Positions 5,541-12,615 of a stretch of 12,615 bases of DNA are shown piece by piece; position 1 is the first letter of the stretch; every line of letters begins with the position of its first letter. The notes beneath the pieces are model-generated. The model was not told the origin of the DNA, ran no database searches, and saw only the letters and a program-made list of their open reading frames with translations. A program made the position numbers and the translations under genes. Source of the stretch: Dehalococcoidia bacterium (GTDB lineage Bacteria > Chloroflexota > Dehalococcoidia > Dehalococcoidales > UBA1222). Where the stretch lies: the NCBI GenBank assembly GCA_009776515.1, contig WRNP01000045.1, positions 1 through 12,615 of the forward strand. Reading direction: 5' to 3'.

Positions 5541-8500
5541 ATGAGCTATTCTCTAGGGCTGGACATAGGCTCAGCGAGCGTCAAGCTGTCCCTCATTGGC
5601 GAAGCGGGCGCGGCTGTTCATTTCGATGCGCTCGGCCTCCTTTCATCGCCGGCGGTTACGGTGAATGCTCTGCTTGGGCGCTTGCCGCCGGGCATAGCTT
5701 TAGATGATATCGCCAGTGCGGGGGTCACGGGTGTTGGTCAGACGACGGTGCCTGCTAAGGCTGGCTGGTCGTATTTCAGTAATGCGCTTGCTACGGCTGC
5801 AGGGGCCTTGTCGGCCTATCCCACAGTACGTACCATCATTCAGATAGGTGCTCAAAGCTCGCTGGTTGTCGAATTGGAAGACGGTCTAAAGAGGCCGTGG
5901 AAGGTGGCGACCAATCCCCTCTGTGCGGCGGGTACAGGCCGCTTTCTGGAACAACAGGCCTATCGTTTGGGCATCAGCTTGGACGAACTGGCACGTTTGG
6001 CTTTGGGTTGCCAAGGAAAACCGCCGCGCATTGCCGCGCGTTGTAGCGTATTTGCCAAGAGTGACTTAATCCATCTACAGCAAAAAGGCGTGCCTGTTCC
6101 AGCCCTGCTTTATGGACTGTGCGAGGCCGTGGCCCGTCTGGTGGTCTCGCTCAAGAAAGGATCTTTCTGCGAACCGGTTCTGCTGGTAGGAGGGGTGGCG
6201 GGCAACCGTGCCATCCTGAACGCCTTGGAAGAAGCGCTCACGTTGCGCAATGGTCAGGCCACTGGTGTCACCGTACCGGATAACTACCTCCACATTCAAG
6301 CGCTGGGCGCGGCGTACCTTGCCCGAGACAGCGGTCAACCAGCGCAGTTGCCCTTGGAGGAAGAGGGGAGTAAGGCCCACTATGAGCTGTCTGCTCTGCC
6401 CCAGGTCACGGCAACCAGGGCAGAGGCAGCCGGTATCAAAGGGATTTGCTGCGGATATTTGGGAGTGGATGTGGGTTCGACCTCTACCAAGGCGGTTATC
6501 CTGGACGAGACGGGCAAAACGGTGCTTGCCAAGAGCTATCTTATGACCGCAGGGCAGCCAGTGGCCGCCGTACAACAGGTGTGCCGCAACCTGCTTGAAG
6601 CAGGCGCGGGGCAAGTCAAGGTGCTGGCCGCAGGCATCACTGGTTCCGGCCGATACTTGGTGGGTAGCTTTATTGGAGCTGATCTTATCAAGAATGAGAT
6701 TACCGCTCAGGCTCGTGCAGCCTCCGAACTTGATTCCGAAGCTGATGTCATTGAGATCGGCGGTCAGGACAGCAAGCTTATCATCAAGCGTGCCGGAGCG
6801 GTGGCCGACTACCAAATGAACAAAGCCTGTGCTGCGGGTACCGGAAGCTTTATCGATGAGCTAGCTGAGCTATTAGGGGTAACTGCCAAGAACGGGGACT
6901 TCGCGCGTCTGGCGCTCTCGGCTCCTTATACTGTTGACCTGGGCTCGCGCTGTGCGGCATTCATCGGGCAGGCGGTTGCTGCGGCGCGCCAGGAGGGGTT
7001 GGGGTTGGATGTCATCACCGCTAGTCTTACCAATTCTATTGCCAAGAATTATTTAAGCAAGGTCGTGGCCCACCGCCGGCTGGGGAGGAAGATTATCCTA
7101 ACCGGAGCCGTCTTTTACAACGAGGCGGTAATCGCTGCCTTTCGCCAGCAGCTGCCAGACAAGGAGCTTCTGGTTGCTGAGCACCGCGAGGTGAGCGGAG
7201 CCATCGGGGCAGCCTTGCTGGCTAAGGAAGAAGCGAAAGGTGCCACCTCGTGCTTTAAGGGCTTTGCCGCTGTGGCAGAGGGACACTGTGAGCTTAGCAG
7301 CTTTACCTGCAAGCATTGCGATAATAACTGTGCTATCACCCGTATGAAGCTGGCGGATGGGGGTGCGACCTACTATGGCAGTCGCTGTGATCGCTATGAC
7401 GCTGAGGCGGGGGCTAAGAAGCAGGCCACCTATTTCGAGGCACGGGCGGAACTTCTCTTTGCGGACTATCGCGAGGGGATGGGGTCGGGTCTCACGGTGG
7501 GCATCCCGCGCGCTCTTCAAGTATATGACTTTGCTCCCTTGCTCCTCGGTTTTCTGAGCGCCCTGGGGGTCAAGACCGTCCTGTCTAGTACCACCAATCA
7601 GGAGATCATGGAACAGGCCGTGGAGCTAGGCTATACCGATTCCTGTCTACCTATTAAGTTGCTCTATGGCCACACCGCCTCGCTTGCTAATCGTTGCGAC
7701 TTCATTCTTTACCCCTGTAGCATTCGCATGGGTCTCCAGGATGGCAACGAGAACCAGAAATACTCCTGCCCTTTGGTCCAAGCATCGCCCTTTATGCTAC
7801 GGAGTGCATTTGGGTTGGGCAAGAGGCTGTTGGTGCCCATCTTGGACTTTAGTCGAGGCGAGACAGAGGTGATTAACAACTTGACGACAGTGGCGCACGA
7901 GCTTGGCTTCGCACACGGTCAGGGGCGGGCAGCAGCCTTGGCGGGGCTTGCCTCTCAAAAACGTTTTGAGGCGGCGCGCCTCAGTCTTGGAAGAAGGATT
8001 CTGTCGGAACTTAAGGAATCTGGGCGGCCGGGGGTGGTCATCTTTGCCCGCTCATATATGTCGCAGGATCCGGGGGCCAATTTGGGGGTGGCGGAGAAAC
8101 TTGCCCAGCTAGGGGTGGCGGCTGTACCCTTGGATTGCCTGCCTCTGGAGAGCGTCAATCCTCGCATGGTCTCTGATCGCCCATATTGGTTTTATGAGAG
8201 CAAATTCATCGCTGGGGCGACTATTGTGACTGGCACCTCCGGCCTTTTCGGCCTCGTCATCGGCAACTTTGGCTGCGGTCCGAACTCTTTTATGCTAAAT
8301 ATTATTGAGGACGTCATGGCGGGCAAGCCATTGGGGCAAATAGAAATTGACGAACATGCCGCTGAGGCGGGGTTGGTGACGCGGCTGGAGGCCTTTACGG
8401 ACACCATCCGAGCCTATAGCCCGCTGGAACGCCCAGTGCGCGATATCTACCGCTCGGCTGCGCCGCTTGTGCAGGGTGACAAGACTTTGTTGCTGCCGCG

Positions 8501-9647
8501 CATGACCCCACATGTGGACGTGCTGGCAGCAGTACTCGGGGCCTATGGAGTGAAAGCGCGCGTGTTGCCGGAGCCTGATCAGCGCAATCTGGAGCTAGCC
8601 AATGCCGTCACCTCGGGCACGGAGTGTCTGCCGTACCGGGTGACCCTGGGGGACTTTCTGCGTTTTTGCCAGAGTGGCGAGGCGCTTGATGGTTATGAGG
8701 GATTTATGGCAGGCTCCTATGGACCTTGCCGTCTTGGGAAATATGTTTTAGAACAGAATTATCTTCTGCGTAGTCTGGGTCATGAGTTGCCGGTGCGCAA
8801 TTCCGTCTCCAATAATGCCTACCGCGATATGGGTTTAGGCATCGGCTTCCAACGTTTGGCGGCCAGTCTGGTAGATGCCGTGGACGGCTTGCAGCGGCTT
8901 TTGTGGCGCACCCGCCCTTACGAGAAGGAGCTGGGTATGGCCGACCGCCTCTTTGAGGAGTACCTTGCGGCGTTTGCCGAGAGTGCTGGGCATAAAGAGG
9001 TGAGCAGCGATCTGCTCCGACGGGCGGCACAGGACTTCAGGCGAATTATGGACCCCGCCCAAGCGCGGCGGCCGCGCGTGGGCATCAACGGCGAGATCTA
9101 CCTCCGCGCCAATGAGTTCAGTAACGCCAGGCTGGTGCGGGAGTGTGAAGCAGCCGGGTTGGAGGTGACCGTCTCGCCCATGGGGGAGTGGCTTAAATAT
9201 ATCCTGCACCGCCATTATGAAGATGCCGTCAAGAGCCGTGATGTGGGGAAGATCCTGTCCCGCTATGCGGCGCGCTTCATCCGTAGTCGAGATGAGTCCC
9301 GTCTGGAGGGCTGTCTGGATGGGGTGGTGGAGAGTGAGGAGCCGCTTGAGGCGCTTCTGCGGGAGTCGGGGACTTACCTTTCGCCGCGTTGTGGAGGCGA
9401 GGCCATCCTGAGCCTGGGGAGCGGTGCCTGCTGGATGAAGGATCGGCACTTTAGGGGAGTCATCTCGGTCATGCCGCATGGTTGTATGCCCGGTGGCATC
9501 GTGGCTGCCATATCCGAGAAGATAAGCAATGCGCATAATAAACCCTGGATCAGTCTCACCTACGATGGTTTTAAGGAGAGCAACAACCTATCCCGCATCA
9601 GCGAGTTTGCGGAGCTGGTCAAATTCCAGCATAATGTACAGGTTTGA
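5541..9647 (+). CDS. Tandem acyl-CoA dehydratase activase fused to a HgdB-like domain
   Basis: A 1368-residue cytosolic protein of the BadF/BadG/BcrA/HgdC class, whose members use ATP and an inter-subunit [4Fe-4S] cluster to drive low-potential electron transfer. Copy 1 of the ASKHA activase (about 1-270) starts GLDIGSASVKL and keeps both cluster cysteines, C128 (CAAGTG) and C168. Copy 2 (about 305-565) starts GVDVGSTSTKAV and has the canonical GGQDSK at 407-412, C430 (CAAGTG) and C471. A cysteine patch follows (C590, C593, C597, C616). A DUF2229-type region opens with GIPRALQVYDF at 654, and a HgdB-like section contains TSGTECLPYR with C1029. Copy 1 has IGAQSS (102-107) where copy 2 has IGGQDS. 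ATG 5541 is the first start after an in-frame stop at 5518; its ribosome binding site is weak. Such large fusions are widespread in anaerobes, but their substrate is unknown. It leads the gene train toward purA. Confidence 0.92.
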   Translation: MSYSLGLDIGSASVKLSLIGEAGAAVHFDALGLLSSPAVTVNALLGRLPPGIALDDIASAGVTGVGQTTVPAKAGWSYFSNALATAAGALSAYPTVRTIIQIGAQSSLVVELEDGLKRPWKVATNPLCAAGTGRFLEQQAYRLGISLDELARLALGCQGKPPRIAARCSVFAKSDLIHLQQKGVPVPALLYGLCEAVARLVVSLKKGSFCEPVLLVGGVAGNRAILNALEEALTLRNGQATGVTVPDNYLHIQALGAAYLARDSGQPAQLPLEEEGSKAHYELSALPQVTATRAEAAGIKGICCGYLGVDVGSTSTKAVILDETGKTVLAKSYLMTAGQPVAAVQQVCRNLLEAGAGQVKVLAAGITGSGRYLVGSFIGADLIKNEITAQARAASELDSEADVIEIGGQDSKLIIKRAGAVADYQMNKACAAGTGSFIDELAELLGVTAKNGDFARLALSAPYTVDLGSRCAAFIGQAVAAARQEGLGLDVITASLTNSIAKNYLSKVVAHRRLGRKIILTGAVFYNEAVIAAFRQQLPDKELLVAEHREVSGAIGAALLAKEEAKGATSCFKGFAAVAEGHCELSSFTCKHCDNNCAITRMKLADGGATYYGSRCDRYDAEAGAKKQATYFEARAELLFADYREGMGSGLTVGIPRALQVYDFAPLLLGFLSALGVKTVLSSTTNQEIMEQAVELGYTDSCLPIKLLYGHTASLANRCDFILYPCSIRMGLQDGNENQKYSCPLVQASPFMLRSAFGLGKRLLVPILDFSRGETEVINNLTTVAHELGFAHGQGRAAALAGLASQKRFEAARLSLGRRILSELKESGRPGVVIFARSYMSQDPGANLGVAEKLAQLGVAAVPLDCLPLESVNPRMVSDRPYWFYESKFIAGATIVTGTSGLFGLVIGNFGCGPNSFMLNIIEDVMAGKPLGQIEIDEHAAEAGLVTRLEAFTDTIRAYSPLERPVRDIYRSAAPLVQGDKTLLLPRMTPHVDVLAAVLGAYGVKARVLPEPDQRNLELANAVTSGTECLPYRVTLGDFLRFCQSGEALDGYEGFMAGSYGPCRLGKYVLEQNYLLRSLGHELPVRNSVSNNAYRDMGLGIGFQRLAASLVDAVDGLQRLLWRTRPYEKELGMADRLFEEYLAAFAESAGHKEVSSDLLRRAAQDFRRIMDPAQARRPRVGINGEIYLRANEFSNARLVRECEAAGLEVTVSPMGEWLKYILHRHYEDAVKSRDVGKILSRYAARFIRSRDESRLEGCLDGVVESEEPLEALLRESGTYLSPRCGGEAILSLGSGACWMKDRHFRGVISVMPHGCMPGGIVAAISEKISNAHNKPWISLTYDGFKESNNLSRISEFAELVKFQHNVQV

Positions 9648-9664
9648 GCGAATATCGGACCTGT

Positions 9665-10831
9665 ATGATGAAAATCGCCCTAGTCTCACCTTACGACTTT
9701 GAGCACCCTGGAGGGGTGGTCAACCATATCCGTTCCCTGGCTGAGGAGTTTGAGCGCTTAGGTCACGAAGTGCGTATTATTGCTCCGGCCTCACACCGCG
9801 AGCCGCTGGGGGATGCCCGCTTTGTTCCCATCGGCCGACCGCACTCTTTTCCGAACAGCGGCTCCATCAGTCGCGTCAGTCTGTCGTTGCACCTGGCACC
9901 GCGTATCAAAGAGGTGCTTGGGCGGGAAAAGTTTGACGTGGTCCATCTCCACGAGCCGTTTGCGCCCATGCTGTGCAGTGCCATGTTGCGCTTCTCCGAT
10001 GGCCTCAATATCGGTACTTTCCACGCCTATGCCGGCCGGCCGGGCTACTGGCTGGGGTGGCCAATCACGACTTATCTCATCAAGCGGCGCAACCGCAAGC
10101 TTAGGGGGCACATCGCCGTTTCCATTCCCGCCAGACGCTATGCCGAGAAACATGTGTCGGGTGAATACACCATCATCCCCAATGGGGTGGATCTTAAGCG
10201 CTTTCATTGCAAGGTGGCCCCGTTGGCGGAGTATCGGGATGGGTATCTCAATATCCTGTTTGTGGGACGCCTGGAGCCGCGCAAAGGGCTGGCTTATCTG
10301 CTGCAGGCCTATCGACGCCTGAAAGCTGTGCATTCCCATATACGTCTCATCGTCGTTGGTCCTGGGGTCTGGTTCCGGCGTAAATATGAGCTCCAGGCGA
10401 AACTGTTGGGGCTTAAAGACGTGGTTTTTGCCGGGCCCGTCTCCTTTAGTGATCTGCCGCGCTACTATGCTACGGCAGACATCTTTTGTGCTCCGGCCAC
10501 TGGCCACGAGAGCTTCGGCATGGTGTTGTTGGAAGCCATGGCCCTGGGCAAGCCGATTGTGGCCAGCCGTATTGACGGTTATGCCTCAGTGGTCACCGAT
10601 GGCCAAGAGGGCTTACTGGCACCCCCAAAAGACGTGGGCGGCTTGGTTCGCGCCTTGGAAAAATGTCTGGAGAGCGAAACCCTGCGACAGGAGATGGGCG
10701 CACGGGGGCTAGTCACCGTACAGCGGTATGACTGGCCCATTATTGCCCAGCGAGTGTTGGAATACTACCGGCATACTGTCGAGAGATGCGAATCCATAGC
10801 GCAGAACGCCCGGCCGATGGGCTTGAGCTGA
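9665..10831 (+). CDS. GT4 glycosyltransferase, PimA-like (phosphatidylinositol mannosyltransferase type)
   Basis: A GT-B fold enzyme of about 389 residues that probably transfers mannose from GDP-mannose to phosphatidylinositol at the inner face of the membrane. It follows mycobacterial PimA closely: MKIALVSPYDFEHPGGV at the N-terminus with the GGV loop, LHEPFAP, TFHAYAG with H120 (PimA H118), IPNGVDLKRF, GRLEPRKG with R202 and K207 (the phosphate-binding pair), and HESFGMVLLEAMA with E282. The open frame reaches back to a TTG at 9644 that overlaps the preceding stop, but the conserved N-terminus begins at ATG 9665 or 9668, so I chose 9665. No strong ribosome binding site is seen; translational coupling to the activase gene is likely. 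Its direct neighbour is a phosphatidylinositol-phosphate synthase type enzyme, which supports an inositol-lipid acceptor. Donor and acceptor are inferred. Confidence 0.85.
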   Translation: MMKIALVSPYDFEHPGGVVNHIRSLAEEFERLGHEVRIIAPASHREPLGDARFVPIGRPHSFPNSGSISRVSLSLHLAPRIKEVLGREKFDVVHLHEPFAPMLCSAMLRFSDGLNIGTFHAYAGRPGYWLGWPITTYLIKRRNRKLRGHIAVSIPARRYAEKHVSGEYTIIPNGVDLKRFHCKVAPLAEYRDGYLNILFVGRLEPRKGLAYLLQAYRRLKAVHSHIRLIVVGPGVWFRRKYELQAKLLGLKDVVFAGPVSFSDLPRYYATADIFCAPATGHESFGMVLLEAMALGKPIVASRIDGYASVVTDGQEGLLAPPKDVGGLVRALEKCLESETLRQEMGARGLVTVQRYDWPIIAQRVLEYYRHTVERCESIAQNARPMGLS

Positions 10832-10833
10832 TT

Positions 10834-11427
10834 ATGACCGAACCCATCATCTCTGCACCGGATTGGCGCCATCGTTTGGTGCGCCCCGCCGCTGAACGTG
10901 TTGCCCAGTGGTTGGTGCGGTTGCATATTTCTGCCAATACCCTGACGGTGACCGGTTTTCTTATCGTGGTGGGGGCAGCGGTGCTCATTGCCGTCCAAGA
11001 GTCCTTTTGGGCAGGGATTGTCATGTTGATCGGGAGCCTGCTGGATGGGGTAGACGGGGCGGTTGCTCGCCTTACAGGGCGCGCCAATCGCTTCGGTGCA
11101 ATGTTAGACTCTGTTCTGGACCGGCTCTCCGAGGGGGTGGTACTGGTGGCTCTTGTGTACGTTACCTCTGCCGACGGCCGTCCGGGGGTTGCCGTGCTTG
11201 CTGGTGTTACCCTCCTTTTCTCGCTCATGGTAAGTTACGCCCGTGCTCGGGCCGAGGGGTTGGGTATCTCGTGTTCGGAGGGCTACTTTACCCGAGTGGA
11301 ACGGGTTATCGTTCTGGCGTTGGGGCTACTCACAGGATATATCATCGTTGCCTTGGCCGCTGTGGCTGCACTTAGCATGTTAACTTTTCTCCAGCGGCTC
11401 TATACCGTCTGGCGTAAGGCAGGATAG
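10834..11427 (+). CDS. CDP-alcohol phosphatidyltransferase, probable phosphatidylinositol-phosphate synthase
   Basis: A membrane enzyme of 197 residues with about six hydrophobic segments. It carries the complete CDP-alcohol signature D71-x2-D74-G75-x2-A78-R79-x8-G88-x3-D92-x3-D96, whose aspartates bind the metal ions and CDP-diacylglycerol. The following DRLSEG resembles phosphatidylinositol-phosphate synthases, which use inositol 3-phosphate, the product of the synthase encoded at 4180. Phosphatidylglycerophosphate synthase is the main alternative. An in-frame ATG at 10786 would lengthen the protein by 16 residues and overlap the previous gene. ATG 10834 lies 2 bases after that gene's stop and places the start just before the helix preceding the first membrane segment, so I prefer it. 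Adjacency to a PimA-like enzyme echoes mycobacteria, where pgsA1 and pimA share a cluster, but the PatA acyltransferase gene between them is absent here. Confidence 0.85.
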   Translation: MTEPIISAPDWRHRLVRPAAERVAQWLVRLHISANTLTVTGFLIVVGAAVLIAVQESFWAGIVMLIGSLLDGVDGAVARLTGRANRFGAMLDSVLDRLSEGVVLVALVYVTSADGRPGVAVLAGVTLLFSLMVSYARARAEGLGISCSEGYFTRVERVIVLALGLLTGYIIVALAAVAALSMLTFLQRLYTVWRKAG

Positions 11428-11440
11428 AAAGGAATTTGGA

Positions 11441-12615
11441 ATGTCTGTTATCGCAGTTGTAGGGGGTCAGTGGGGGGATGAAGGAAAGGGCAAGGTCATT
11501 GATATGCTGGCTGAGCGCGCCGACGCCGTGGTGCGTTTTTCCGGCGGTGACAATGCTGGCCACACGGTGGTCAATCCTCGGGGGACGTTTAAGCTTCACC
11601 TTATTCCCTCGGGAGTGTTCTATGCTCACTGTACTTGTATCATCGGCAATGGGGTGGTGGTCAACCCGGACATTTTTATCCAAGAACGCGACGAGCTAAT
11701 CGCGCGCGGGGTGGATACCGGCCGGGTTTTCATCAGCGATCGTGCCCATCTGGTGATGCCTTATCATATCCTGTTGGACGGACTGGAGGAAAAGGCGCGC
11801 GGTGAAAAATCACTGGGCACCACTCTAAGGGGCATTGGCCCGGCCTTTGTGGACAAAGTGGCTCGCATGGGCATCCGGGCTGCTGACCTGATGGACAAGG
11901 CTGTCCTGCGGGATCGATTGGAATACGTCCTGGAGTACAAAAATCAGCTCCTAACCAAACTTTATGGGGAACCTCCGCTGGATTTTGACAAGCTTTTTGA
12001 GGTCTGCGTCGGATATGCAGATCAACTTAGGGACAATATAAAAGAAACGAGCTTATTGCTCAGCGAATATATCAAGCAGGGGAAGAAGGTTATCCTGGAA
12101 GGGGCTCAGGGGGCTTTGCTGGATACTGATTTTGGTACCTATCCCTATGCCACTTCTTCTTCACCTTTGGTGGCGGGTGGTTGTCTTGGGGCGGGTATCG
12201 GACCGGTCAGATTGGATCGCGCGATGGGTATTTTCAAGGCCTACTGCAGTCGGGTGGGAGCCGGTCCAATGCCGACGGAACTACTTGAGAGCACAGGAGA
12301 ACTTATCCGCGAGCGAGGGCACGAATATGGCACGACCACTGGGCGGCCTCGGCGGGTTGGTTGGTTTGATGGGGTCGCGGCACGCTTCTCCGCACGCATC
12401 AATGGGCTGACCGGAATGGCAATCACTCGCTTGGATATCCTGGATACCCTGGAAACCCTCCAGGTATGCACTGGCTACCGATTGGACGGAGAGATCACCC
12501 ATGACTTTCCGGCTGATGCCGCGACGCTGAATCGGTGCCGTCCGGTATACGAGGAGATGTCTGGCTGGGGTGAGCCCACCACCGAGGCTACCCGTCTGGA
12601 GGACCTGCCATATGC
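11441..12615 (+). CDS. purA: Adenylosuccinate synthetase (partial, C-terminus beyond the window)
   Basis: The enzyme joins IMP and aspartate using GTP to give adenylosuccinate, the first step from IMP to AMP. The 391 codons present run unbroken to the window edge; the usual length is about 425-430, so roughly 35 residues are missing. Motifs in order: GGQWGDEGKGK with the catalytic aspartate, GGDNAGHTVV with the catalytic histidine, HLIPSGV, IGNGVVV, GTTLRGIGPAFVDKVAR, EGAQGALLDTDFGTYPYATS, RVGAGPMPTEL and TTTGRPRRVGWFD. The ATG at 11441 is preceded by AAAGGA at 11428-11433 and lies 13 bases after the phosphatidyltransferase stop, so it is probably co-transcribed with the lipid genes. The open frame was checked codon by codon and shows no frameshift. 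Confidence 0.97.
   Translation, partial: MSVIAVVGGQWGDEGKGKVIDMLAERADAVVRFSGGDNAGHTVVNPRGTFKLHLIPSGVFYAHCTCIIGNGVVVNPDIFIQERDELIARGVDTGRVFISDRAHLVMPYHILLDGLEEKARGEKSLGTTLRGIGPAFVDKVARMGIRAADLMDKAVLRDRLEYVLEYKNQLLTKLYGEPPLDFDKLFEVCVGYADQLRDNIKETSLLLSEYIKQGKKVILEGAQGALLDTDFGTYPYATSSSPLVAGGCLGAGIGPVRLDRAMGIFKAYCSRVGAGPMPTELLESTGELIRERGHEYGTTTGRPRRVGWFDGVAARFSARINGLTGMAITRLDILDTLETLQVCTGYRLDGEITHDFPADAATLNRCRPVYEEMSGWGEPTTEATRLEDLPY

Noticed and set aside
11519..11590. Loss of a conserved residue in PurA (GGDNAGHT instead of GGHNAGHT)
   Set aside because: The catalytic histidine is the second one, in AGHT, which is present; the first position varies among bacterial enzymes.

Overview
The window suggests a strict anaerobe that makes inositol phospholipids. 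Two things point there: a 1368-residue fused activator/dehydratase-like protein of the 2-hydroxyglutaryl-CoA dehydratase family, which is oxygen-sensitive chemistry, and a set of enzymes for phosphatidylinositol and mannosylated phosphatidylinositol synthesis. My best guess is Chloroflexota (Dehalococcoidia-like) or an anaerobic actinobacterial lineage. No rRNA or tRNA gene is present to settle it. All confident genes are on the + strand.

Bases 1-2110 are an AT-rich, accessory-looking patch. Small proteins with good ribosome binding sites (196-441 and 757-1260) and a third small protein (1488-1823) alternate with coding fragments that lack a start codon (465-686, 1264-1461, 1826-2106). The layout looks like an array of orphan toxin tips and immunity genes left downstream of a polymorphic toxin locus lying to the left of the window. 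The clearest tip, 1826-2106, is split by a one-base frameshift in a GGGG run. Bases 1-195 hold no gene I can support.

Bases 2107-2636 hold no convincing gene but contain several hairpins, one GC-rich and nearly perfect. They end in a TTGACA/TAATAT promoter for a TTG-started CPA2 cation/proton antiporter (2637-3863). A 316-base gap follows, with an inverted repeat and a strong promoter (TTGACA, 17-base spacer, TATAGT) in front of inositol-3-phosphate synthase (4180-5277). A 15-base near-repeat lies about 30 bases after the stop codons of both the antiporter and the synthase.

After a 263-base gap comes a tight gene train: the giant tandem activase (5541-9647), a PimA-like glycosyltransferase (9665-10831), a CDP-alcohol phosphatidyltransferase of the phosphatidylinositol-phosphate synthase type (10834-11427) and purA (11441 to beyond the window). 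Gaps are 2-17 bases, so this is probably one operon. Read together, the synthase would turn glucose 6-phosphate into inositol phosphate, the phosphatidyltransferase would join it to CDP-diacylglycerol, and the glycosyltransferase would add a sugar, probably mannose, to the inositol. The giant activase in the middle of this lipid locus has no obvious place in that pathway and is the most puzzling neighbour.
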